From Pyrrhosoma nymphula (lineage: Eukaryota; Arthropoda; Insecta; Odonata; Coenagrionidae): a DNA stretch of 64,000 nt. The position numbers were made by a program, and so were the translations under genes. The stretch spans positions 68,917,094-68,981,093 of the forward strand of contig OY754337.1 of assembly GCA_963573305.1 (NCBI GenBank), in the 5' to 3' direction. How positions within the stretch are numbered: the first letter of the stretch is position 1; each line of letters opens with the position of its first letter. The notes below the pieces were generated by a model, which saw only the letters and a program-made list of their open reading frames with translations, made no database searches and had not been told where the DNA came from. Of the stretch, positions 54,400 to 63,189 are shown piece by piece.

Positions 54400-54722
54400 T
54401 GGGCAGGATGTTTTGACTTGCTTTTTAGATTTTGAGAAGGCATTTGACAGGGATGACTGGATGAAATTAATGGGAGTGTTGAATAAATTAGGGTTCGATT
54501 GGAGGGACAGGCATCAGATTTGAAATTTGTACATGAACCAGATGGCGCAGGTTAGGGTAGCCAATGGAGAATCGAGATGGGCCATGATAGGACAGGGAGT
54601 ACAGCAGGGGTGCCCACTATCACCATAGCTTTTCAACATGTATTCAGAAGAAATGGTAAGGGAAGCATGGGGGGAAATGGAGGTAGGAATAAAGGTAGGA
54701 GGTGAGCTGATAAAATTGAAGA
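54400..54722 (+). pseudogene. LINE RT palm fragment
   Basis: It reads TCFLDFEKAFDRDDWMKLMG, then VLNKLGFDWRDRHQI, a stop, NLYMNQMAQVRVANGESRWA, then GQGVQQGCPLSP and LFNMYSEEMVREAWGEMEVG. The pattern DFEKAFDR..W..L...L...G.DWRDR, GV.QGC.LSP and LFN.YSEE belongs to the LINE group also seen at 4.4 and 47.7 kb. Two stops and abrupt ends make it a relic. Confidence 0.78.
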
Positions 54723-55222
54723 TCTTAATTCAAGTCGAAATTCAGCGGGGGGTTTATGCGAACAAGATGTTATCATCCCCAGTCTACATTGTAGTACAGG
54801 AGACGTGGTCATGCATGATATGTCACAGTCACAGAGAATAAACCCAACATTGTCACTTTGGAATGACTACCTTGACAAATTTCCAATCATTGCATTTACA
54901 CAAATTATGTGGTTAGCAGTCACGCGCACGGGTGCGAAGTTATACACCAAAGACTTTAGGTCAAATTATTTTTTCATGGCAAATTTCACCATCTTTGGTG
55001 TATAACTTCGCACCCATGAGCTTGACTGCGTACCACATCATTTGTGTAAATGCAATGATTGGAAATTTGTCAAGGTAGTTATTCCAAAGTGGCAATGTTG
55101 GGTTTATTCTCAGCGACTGTGGCATATCATGCACAACCACGTCTCCTGTGCTACAATGTAGACTGCGGACGATAACATCTTGTTCGTATAAACCCCCCAC
55201 TGCAGTCCGCCTTGAATTAAGA
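54723..55222. repeat. Large inverted repeat (230-bp arms)
   Basis: The left arm 54723-54953 (TCTTAATTCAAG ... TGCGAAGTTATACACCAAAG) is the inverse of 54992-55222 (CTTTGGTGTATAACTTCGCA ... CTTGAATTAAGA), with a 38-bp spacer. Arms match closely throughout, including AATGATTGGAAATTTGTCAA and its complement. Transcribed, it would give a long hairpin. The spacer and right arm share GGTCAA...TTTTTTCATGGC...TTTGGTG with the tRNA-headed sequence immediately to the right. Confidence 0.88.
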
Positions 55223-55341
55223 TGGCTTAGTGGTGTAACTGGCTAACACACCTGACCGGCAGTTGGAAGATCCGGGTTCAAATCCCGGTCAAGTCAAAAG
55301 ATTTTTTCATGGCGATTTTCACCGCCTTTGGTGCATTCTCC
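55223..55341 (+). repeat. tRNA-derived SINE head and body start
   Basis: GGCTTAGTGGTGTAACTGGC, then the T-arm CCGGGTTCAAATCCCGG (55272-55288) and TCAAGTCA. The T-arm and D-stem (GTGT/ACAC) are perfect. The acceptor stem is partial and the base before the would-be anticodon GGC is C instead of T, so it is a SINE rather than a working tRNA. It continues into TTTTTTCATGGCGATTTTCA, also present in the spacer of the adjacent inverted repeat. Confidence 0.72.
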
Positions 55342-55393
55342 AAATGGCTTGCATAATATACTTTCTACATCTATTAATTAACTATAATCTCAC

Positions 55394-55544
55394 CTGCCCC
55401 TTGGATAGATCTGGTCCCTGAGGTAAAAGTGTATGAAGCAGTTCCATTCTCTCTCGAAGGGGTGGCAGGAGCATTGGGGCACCAATCGATAATGTTTCAC
55501 TAACAACCACTTGAACAGATGCAGGAGTGTTCATGTCAACTAGC
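55394..55544 (-). CDS. HERC1: HERC1 exon c (LPPLRERMELLH motif)
   Basis: This exon has one leading base and 50 codons. It reads LVDMNTPASVQVVVSETLSI, then MLLPPLRERMELLHTLLPQG, then PDLSKGQ. This block is among the best conserved of the HERC1 post-RLD1 region (ETLSVGATMLLPPLRERMEL in vertebrates). Compared with vertebrate HERC1, two to three residues between GPD and LSKGQ are missing, which looks like natural divergence because the frame is kept. The acceptor is TTACTTAG and the donor CAG|GTGAGA. The next intron is 7.9 kb and holds a LINE tail, a full Dong-like element, a BEL fragment and a large inverted repeat. Confidence 0.95.
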
Positions 55545-55927
55545 CTAAGTAAAAAAGAATTTAGCAGCAAAATAATGAAGTCAAGTAGTACAAACTCATG
55601 AATAAAGGTCCCACAACTGAGCTAAAAGTATGTACTGAATACATCAATGAAAAGACTTAATACACTCAGAGCAGATGCCTTGAGTTCAAAGCACACTGCA
55701 CTACCCTGGTAGATTGATCTATAAAATTCAAGGCATGGGCATTTAATATTTTCCACTGCCAATTGTCAAGCTGTGCATTTGTACAATTTAGACAAGTTAA
55801 CTTACATGAGATGCTCCACTCATAACTGCCTGAGCACTAAAATGTCTCCCAAAATCTAAAAGGGAAACGTAATTTACATATTTCAAATAAAAATTACTTA
55901 AAATCTTTAGAAAACAGGAGTCCTTAC

Positions 55928-56056
55928 TTGAATAAAAGATGCCGAAGAGGACCAGCCTGGTTTCCTAACACAGATGTCGTCAACCCACCACTTGATGCAA
56001 GAGACAAATGTGTGCACAAGAGCTTTAAACACAAGGAAACAAACTTGTGATGCTCA
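55928..56056 (-). CDS. HERC1: HERC1 exon b (no ATG)
   Basis: This exon has 42 codons flanked by one leading and two trailing bases. It lacks any methionine codon, so ATG-based ORF calling misses it. The reading is EHHKFVSLCLKLLCTHLSLA, then a Gly/Thr-rich turn, then GNQAGPLRHLLF. It aligns with the HERC1 segment EHHSFLKLCLKLLSNHLALAL...GRQAGPLRNLLF. The acceptor is TTATTTCAG and the donor AA|GTAAGG. It is 123 bp downstream of exon a and continues its phase; its trailing AA pairs with the first G of exon c to give Lys. The segment is helical and precedes the conserved LPPLRERMELLH motif. Confidence 0.92.
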
Positions 56057-56179
56057 CTGAAATAAAAGGACAAAAATAAAAGGACACACAACATAGGCAA
56101 TGTTAGCAGTCAATGAGCAGCGAATAATCTAATATATATACATCATCAAATGAAATTTTCAGAAAAAAGTATGTAATAC

Positions 56180-56317
56180 CTGGATGAATGAAAGGGACGA
56201 GGAGGAGATTTCTCTTCATCACTAAAATAACAGTACTTTTCAAGAAACTGGCGAAGGAATGAAAATGTTTTCTCTTGAAGATCCATGCAGAATGGGCGAT
56301 GCCACGTGACCACTTGC
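56180..56317 (-). CDS. HERC1: HERC1 exon a (start of post-RLD1 region)
   Basis: This is the most 5' HERC1 exon in the window, with 45 codons plus one leading and two trailing bases. It opens QVVTWHRPFCMDLQEKTF and ends PPRPFHSS. Known HERC1 proteins have a very similar stretch (QVVAWHRPYCVDLEESTF) right after their first RCC1-like domain, so the exon resumes where that beta-propeller ends. The acceptor TTCCTACAG and donor CAG|GTATTA fit, and the trailing AG joins the T of the next exon. HERC1 is a roughly 4,800-residue cytoplasmic and Golgi-associated HECT E3 ligase that also acts on small GTPases. The RCC1 exons upstream were not found up to 64000, so the preceding intron is over 7.6 kb or its exons are diverged. 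Confidence 0.93.
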
Positions 56318-57139
56318 CTGTAGGAAGAACACATAATGCTACAATTCTCAAAGTATACTCAGGTTGATTGTTAGGTTATTTGAAGAGGCGACAGACAACT
56401 GTGGTCATTTTCACCATTAATCATAGGTTGGCAGTAAAGATGGGTCGATTCCACTTCTTTCGAATACCATCACGATTCCTATGCTATGAATTCTCAATTA
56501 TCAACTCTGAAATGGAACTGTACAGATATTTTAGATAATTTATATCTTGCATTTAGCTACAAAAGAGTATAAAGTTAGTCTTTTTTTATTTCAAAACTAA
56601 CTGGAAAAATCAAAACTATAATAAGTTTTTTTTAACTAAAAATAATTTTAAAAAACAAGCAAAGAAAGCATATATTTGTAGGTAAAAGATGATGAGATTC
56701 AATACAAACTGACTTGTCTGGAAGTTCATCCAAATGGAGTAATTAAAATTATATTGTAGCTTTACAACTCCTAAAGATTCCAACAGAAAAAAATTCAGAG
56801 AGCAATGCACAAGAATGAAGACGACAATGGGATTTAACTTCAACCAACTTAAGTCAACTGCCACCAGTATAGACAAATCTACCAAATATCACAAATAAAT
56901 TATGTGGCACCTTTACTTTCACAAACTAAAATACAGAAAATCGATGTGCCATTGAAGTTTGCTGGTCATTCCTACAGAGTGAACAAGCATGAAGCCATAT
57001 TGAGAGGCATGATAAATTTAAAATTTTTGTTTTTTTATTATGTATCTCAGAACCAGTGGAATTGGCCTCGCCTTTGCGGGTGGGAGGATAAGGGAATGAG
57101 AGGAAAGATGGCGAGAATCTCAGCTGTGACATTAGTCAA
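56318..57139. other. HERC1 intron upstream of exon a
   Basis: I looked for the end of the first RCC1-like domain (repeat signature GxxHxxALT, WGxN) on the minus strand and found none. There are short frames only. Confidence 0.45.
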
Positions 57140-57335
57140 CTCTTAACAAAATGCACTGAGAGGTCCACAATTTAAAGTCCCATCCGAAAGACAGAGTACC
57201 ACAGTTAAAGTGCTCTTCACACAGCATTCAAGTAGGGATTGAGGTTCCACAGTAAAACCTCCACCCATGCCAGAATTCAAACCCAGGCCCTCTGGACAAG
57301 AAGCCAGTACTCTAGCCACCACAAAAATATGACCC
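57140..57335 (-). mobile_element. tRNA-derived SINE
   Basis: On the minus strand it reads TGGTGGCTAGAGTACTGGCT (A-box region), then GGCCTGGGTTTGAATTCTGG (B box). A body GTGGTACTCTGTCTTTCGGA then TGGGACTTTAAATTGTGGAC and CTCTCAGTGC follows. The head is tRNA-like; the body is unlike the SINEs at 3.4 and 55.2 kb. The target duplication is not clear. Confidence 0.65.
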
Positions 57336-57613
57336 CCAAGTATATTTAGACTTACATATGGTGCCCCTTGATTTAATGCATTCCATCTGTCTATGTAGTT
57401 GCATTCTTCAATTTTTTGTTTCCAAATCACCTTATAATAAACTAAAAATGTGTTAAAACCATTTATCGAGCCATCGCTAACATAAAATGCATCAAGGCAA
57501 TGACAGAAATCTGAGAGAAAAACTCCCTGTGGCCCAAAGGATATTGTTTATAATTTTCAAAAATTATGATAAACAAATTGCTTTCTTTTTTCTCTCTTCT
57601 AGTAAACACTATC

Positions 57614-57839
57614 AAGGCCATTTTACACGGGGCACAAAATTGCACAACTTCAAACTGCATGTTTTTCACAATCGGGCGTGCAATCATTTTCGAATTACAG
57701 CAGGGGCTATTTTGCCATCTCACGTTCATGCATTCGCTCATGTGTTCTTGCAATTCACGGCTTTACACGATGCAATTTGAAATACATGTTCATACATACA
57801 TCAGATTATGCCATTACGTGCCCCGTGTAAAATGGCCTT
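57614..57839. mobile_element. MITE with 22-bp perfect TIRs
   Basis: The ends AAGGCCATTTTACACGGGGC... and the exact inverse at 57818-57839 enclose 182 bp. The best target duplication is TCA/TTA (3 bp), which would fit PIF/Harbinger, but it is imperfect. No coding. Confidence 0.75.
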
Positions 57840-58192
57840 TAAAATATTTTCAGCTGACCAGAGTATCAATTTTCACATAACCCATGACCTTTCAATTACA
57901 AATGAAACATGGGGCACCAGGAGATCATAAGGATAGTGCTCCACTCCCTATGAGTTTCTCCCGTGGATAAATATGATCCAATAAATTTTCAAGATGCTTA
58001 TAGAACAAGCAAATGTAAAACCATTGATACTTTTAGGAAACTGGATATAGAACAGGAAAATATATTAGTGCCCCAGCTCTAGTGAAAGAAAAGGCATTTG
58101 AACAGTAATGACCAAAATGAATGCAACACTCGATGATACTGCGTGATGAGCCTCTTCACTACCTTATTATTATTTATTAACAACTTATTTTC
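57840..58192. other. Intergenic or intron sequence, nothing recognised
   Basis: AT-rich, with short frames only; it ends in a TTATTATTATTTATTA stretch next to the LINE start. Confidence 0.4.
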
Positions 58193-58750
58193 TCCTTCAT
58201 AATTTGGTTTTCGCAAAGGCTATTCCACCACTTCAGCTGTTGAGTCCGCCATTGATCTAATTCTAAATGCTTTTCTGGATAAATCCTCCATTGCCATAAT
58301 TGCCTGTGACCTATCTAAAGCATTTGACTGTGTTGCTCATCCGATTCTTCTTCAAAAACTTCAGTATTATGGCTTCAATAATCTTGAACTATAACTCTTC
58401 GAATCTTATCTCACTGATCGATCCCAGTGTGTTTTAATCAATAATAACCTTTCTTCGTCCCTGAGATTAAATTATGGAGTTCCTCAAGGCTCAGTCCTCG
58501 GGCCTCTTTTATTCCTTATTATAATCAATGACTTACCGTCTAATGTCTCCTGCAAGTCCATACTTTATGCTGACGATACTACTTTTATTCACAAGACTAA
58601 CAACCTGATTAATACTAGCACCACTGCTAACTTGTTTTTATCTGAAACCTCCAACTGGTTTTCTGCTAACGGTCTGGTTCTAAATAATGATAAAACTCAG
58701 TCACTGGTCTTCTCATTAAGTACCACAACTAATCCCCCGAGCACCATTAA
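58193..58750 (+). pseudogene. CR1/Jockey-like LINE, left part
   Basis: The RT frame reads FGFRKGYSTTSAVESAIDLI, then IIACDLSKAFDCVAHPILLQ, then LNYGVPQGSVLGPLLFLIII with the active site ILYADDTTF near 58565, then NWFSANGLVLNNDKTQSLVF. One stop occurs near 58393. A piggyBac element interrupts it at 58751. Using one TTAA, the sequence ...PPSTI joins KLLGFELDQKLTW at 61644 in frame. Confidence 0.88.
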
Positions 58751-59499
58751 CCACTCACCTGGGTATGCCGTATATATACGTCATGGACGGTTGCTCCGGT
58801 ACTGGGTATGCCGTATATATACGTCATGACGATTTTCGGTTAATTTGCTAAGGTAATGCCGTGATATTCCGCTGCAGAGCTACTGCATGCCTTAGAGGCA
58901 TCCTTTTAGTTTAATCTTCCATCGTTAGATGGGTTCTACCGTCATATTCTGTGAAGCTCTACGTCTCGTACTGAAACGTTGTAATTGTGTTGCGGGTTGC
59001 ATTCGCCTTGCCCCTACGATTCTTCGTTCGCTTTTCTTATTCTCAGGTCGTCACGAAAACATATTTGCTTTCTCGTTCCCAAACATTCATTTCAGTGAAG
59101 TATGTGCTATTTTATAATATCTTGCACCCAAAGCCAGCCTTTTTCCTGACCATGGAACATTTTATGGTACCAAGACGGGAGGATAGTTCATGTTATTACT
59201 CCCGACGGCAAACCCCTCGCGCTTGGGTTTTTCCCGAAAGAAACCACCCTACTAATCCTTCGCAAAGGGTGGTCTCCTCAGTTTCACACATAAGAGATGT
59301 ATAATTAGCTGCTTTGAAAATCTTCAATCAGTAGAGTTGTCCCCAGTTATCCGTTGAGTGTTGGAGTAGCGGTTGTCGGTGTTTTTGGATATTTCCTTTG
59401 CTCGAGTAACATGCGGATTATTTTTGCAGTTTTGTTGTTATTTCCGGTAATTTTATACAAAATATTTCATTTGAAATAATTTTGTTTTGGTTCTGATTA

Positions 59500-60642
59500 T
59501 AGCTTCGGCAAGCAAAAGAAAACAGAGTTAACCGACAGAGGAATAAATAGTTCATTTTTTTTAGAAGAGAGTGATGAAGAAAGTGGTTCCAGCGATGAAT
59601 ACAACAATACTAATGTCAGTGACAGCGAGACAATAGGAGGGAGAAGATGTCCTGGAGGAGGAATTGATTACAAATCAATCTGGTTACCCCAAAGTTTTGA
59701 GTGCTAATGAAGAAGTGAGAGAGAAATTCGAGTTTGATGGTTTGAAGGTAAGACTGGACTCGTAAATTGAGGATAGGGAGAGCATTCTAGAGTCTTACGA
59801 ACTATTTGTGAAACCAGATTATGGAATTTATATCAGCAAACGAGATAGCGTAGCAACTCATTTATTTTCAAAAGTATTCAGTGAAAAGAGATTTCACTTT
59901 TTGCTAAAGTTTCTACATTTTGCGGATAACAGCACGTTCAATGTAAATGTTAGCGATAGGAAAACTTTCAAAATAGACCCAGTTTTGCAATTTTTGAGAG
60001 ATAAATTTGCAATCGTTTACTTTCCTGACAAGGATATTGGTCGTAGATGAACCTCTACTTATGTGGAAAGGTCGTATTACCTGAAAACAGTATATACTCT
60101 CAATGTAGAATAAATATGGTGTAAAAGTTTTTGCTGTATGCGAAAGTAATTCTTGCTATATATGGAATTTTCATATCTGCACGGGGAAGGACCCTATGTA
60201 CAGTGAGAGATATAAAGCGGAGAATATTAGTGCCTGTATCATTTTCGACTTAGCAGATGCCCTTTTGGGAAAGGGACATACTTTGTACCTAGATAATTGG
60301 TACACTAGCTCTAGATTGGTGGACAAACTAGTTGAAAGTAAAACTGACGTAGTCGGAACAATGGTTTCCAGCAGAAAGGAGTTTCCCCAATCCGTGAAAT
60401 TTGCAAAACTGAAGAAAGGAGAAATATCGGTGGCATTTCGTGGTAAGATCATAAATGGGAAGGACAAAAGAGATGTGACAGTGGTAAGTACATTCCATGA
60501 CACTGATATGCATGAAGTAGAGAAAAGAGGGAAAATAGCGGTAAAATCAGTTTTAGTGCAGGGCTATAACAAAAACATGGGTGGGGATGGCAGGAGTGAC
60601 GGCCTTATCCATAATAATTTATGCAATAAACTTATACAATAG
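59500..60642 (+). pseudogene. piggyBac transposase pseudogene
   Basis: The acidic N-terminus (LEESDEESGSSDEYNNTNVS) leads to SYELFVKPDYGIYISKRDSV, then FSEKRFHFLLKFLHFADNST and DPVLQFLRDKFAIVYFPDKD (59808-60050). After stops, VDEPLLMWKGRIT and VFAVCESNSCYIWNFHICTG follow, then LGKGHTLYLDNWYTSSRLVD and VGTMVSSRKEFPQSVKFAKL. These match the DDE_Tnp_1_7 fold: the second catalytic Asp is in YLDNWYTS. The first, expected in the DE motif ahead of LLxWKGR, is present as VDEPLLMWKGR. The cysteine-rich C-terminal domain is absent after 60642. At least three breaks inactivate it. Confidence 0.88.
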
Positions 60643-60659
60643 TTTTTAATTTTATATTT

Positions 60660-61630
60660 TTGCATTTCAATTGCCTGGGAAACTTAGTGAAATGCACATG
60701 TTTTTCTTCAATTTTACGTGGATAATCCTTCCTTAGATGTATTTTTTTAGTGTGATTCTTTTCTTTGAATAGAGGTTAGTGATTGTGTTCATTGCATGAT
60801 TAACTGTAACCCTTGTACATTCTAACAATGTGTACTGTGACACGCTGGGTGTGATGGGCAGAGGATGAAGGGAAGTTTAGTAGGGAGTGAATGGTGACGT
60901 CAAGCTGCAGTCAAGGCTGTTGCCACCCGCCGGGCGTCCGGGAAGGGGAATATGCAGGTTGGGTTCCTCCGTGGTTCCTCCTCTGGGTTCGTGCAGGAGA
61001 AAGTGGAGGTTCCATTGTTTTCCCGGCAATTCAACAAATATTTCACAACAAATAGTATTTTTTCATGATTTTTTTCCTAAAAATATTTTTTCAACACCTA
61101 CTGTTCCACTATTTTCAAATATATAGTATAGAATAATAACTCTTGGTGATAAATTATAATTTTTTTTTTAAATTAATTTTTTAAATTAATAAATACTCTC
61201 TTTAATCATAATAAATCTTCATTGATGTCTTTACCTATTCCATACATTCCAATTTGAAATTACTACAAATTCCTGCATATTATCTTTGAATATGTTAAAA
61301 TTGAAAATTAGCGAGCAACAATTTATGGCATTACTAAAATGTTACTCCTTACCATCTATATAAATCATTATTAGTTTATCAAATATGAACTATACAAGTT
61401 AATATACAATGGATTTATATCATATTGTCGAAGATTCTATCATTTTACATATATATTTACATATTTTTAATTATTTATATTAATAATTTTTGTAATTCAT
61501 TAATATTAATTATAAAATTACTTCATTGTTGTTCAATAATCGGTCAAAACTTCCCGTTAAAAAAAGGTAAAAATACGCCTCGATTCTAAATTAAATACCC
61601 ACCACGGGTAGGAAACCGAGAATTTAAATA
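60660..61630. other. piggyBac 3' non-coding region
   Basis: AT-rich sequence with no supported genes. A GC-rich patch near 60895-61020 has a short frame of no recognised family. Confidence 0.45.
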
Positions 61631-61643
61631 CCCAGATGAGTGG

Positions 61644-62440
61644 TTAAGTTACTTGGATTTGAACTCGACCAAAAATTGACTTGGGAGCCACATGCAGTAG
61701 GCACACTTGGAAAATTGTCCAAGGCAGTTTACATGTTACATAAACTTAAATTTATAATTCCAAAAGAGTACCTTATTCATATTGTATACTACGCTTTATT
61801 TCATTGCCACATTAATTATGGTTCCAACTATGGGGCCACTCACCATCCACAAATAGTTTATTTAGGATGCAAAAAAAGGCAGTCAGGATAATTTTATTTT
61901 CACACCAAAGAGATCACTGCAAGCCTATTTTCTGTGAGTTGGGTATTATGAATCTGCATAGCCTGAAAATATACAAGTGCCTATGCAATGTAAAAGAAAA
62001 TCTTAGCTCCTTTCAGAAAAGGTCAAACTTTCACACCCACTATACCAGGAACAGTGATGCCCTAGATGTCCCTTATTGTAGACTAGCCAAATACAGCAAT
62101 TCTTTTAATATTTTAAAAATACGCCTTTTTAATAGATTACCCCCAGAGGCTAAAGATGTGAGTGTGCCGAAATTTAAAGAAGTTATCCGTAACTGGTTAA
62201 CAAGAAAAGCATTTTACTCTGTAAATGAGTTTTTTGATTGTGAAATTGTGTTGTCCTTCGTAGATGTATAATCTTTTGCCTTGCCAAATGTATTTTGAGT
62301 ATTTGTGTATTTACTTGTTTTATGTAAACTATTTGTATATGTAATTTTAAATCACTTAACTTATGTATTTCTTATGTATATGACAAAGACTATTGCAAAT
62401 CCAATTTGTTTAATGCCTAATAAAATTATTATTATTACCT
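61644..62440 (+). pseudogene. CR1/Jockey-like LINE, right part
   Basis: It continues the RT of 58193-58750 with KLLGFELDQKLTWEPHAVGT, then YYALFHCHINYGSNYGATHH. A frame change near 61870 leads to KKAVRIILFSHQRDHCKPIF, LKIRLFNRLPPEAKDVSVPK and the end RKAFYSVNEFFDCE (62271). The 3' UTR ends AATAAAATTATTATTATTAC. Except for one frameshift and one stop, the RT is readable from 58193 to 62271 once the piggyBac insert is removed. Confidence 0.9.
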
Positions 62441-62518
62441 TTCTTACGTAAAAAGGAAACCTGAGAGAGTTCTTTGGGTTATTCCAAAGAGAAGTTGAAG
62501 ACCCCTAACTTCATGTAC

Positions 62519-63180
62519 ACTAGGGTGGTGCGAAAAAACCGAAGTTGATATTTTCGAGTTGCTATAGTGTGGAAAAGTTGTGATTGGTAAATACAAGAAA
62601 AACAAAAAAAATATTATTCAAATCGAACTTTATCTTCCAAAAACCGCCTAAAAATAAAAAAAAGCTGAAAATTTCTGATTTTTTTCAGAATTTTTAAAAA
62701 AATTTACGTATGTATATTTTTGATTGCTATAGTAAAAATATTAGCAGATTGTACTGTTTAATAATAATAAAAAATGTTTTTGCATTTAGAGAATATCTTC
62801 CGATCACACAAGCTCAATAAAAATCAGAGAAAATTCAATTTTGGGTGATTTTGATGAATTAAGAAAATAATCACCTGAGGTTAGTTTGCGGTCTCAGGTT
62901 AACTTTTAAATGTAAATTGATACTCTTGAGTGCATTAGTCAATTTTCAAACAATCTAGAACTCGCCACGAGGAGTTGGCTGTAGGGCAAAAGGGCTCAGT
63001 AGTTCACTTAACAGTCGCTAGCCACGTTGCAAAACAGAGCTGAAGTCGTCATCCAATCCTCACCTATCCTCTCCCCGTTATCTAATTATTGCCTACTATG
63101 ATAAGTATTGTGAACTAATGAAATGTTACATTCGAGACAAGGAAAAAAAACTTTATAAAAAAGGTTGACGAATTAAAAAA
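62519..63180. other. Possible 5' end of an unidentified element
   Basis: CACTAGGGTGGTGCGAAAAA at 62519 looks like a transposon terminus. AT-rich sequence with repeated AGTTGATATTTTCGAGTTGC-like motifs follows. The degenerate ORF at 63190-64000 comes next. The right end is outside the window. Confidence 0.35.
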
Positions 63181-63189
63181 CAAGGAACT

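Larger units (their letters stand above)
58751..61643 (+). mobile_element. piggyBac element in a LINE
   Basis: The ends CCACTCACCTGGGTAT and (read inward) CCACTCATCTGGGTAT differ at one base and are flanked by TTAA (58747-58750, 61644-61647). A subterminal unit TGGGTATGCCGTATATATAC is repeated at 58760 and 58804. It carries a decayed transposase on the plus strand (59500-60642). About 1 kb of AT-rich sequence without genes precedes the right end. Confidence 0.93.

Noticed and set aside
55223..55297. Possible functional tRNA gene
   Set aside because: The T-arm is perfect, but the acceptor stem is partial, the base before the anticodon is not T, and a SINE body follows.
57143..57430. Minus-strand 95-codon frame in HERC1 orientation upstream of exon a
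   Set aside because: It is almost wholly the tRNA-derived SINE at 57140-57335 and has no RCC1 repeat pattern.
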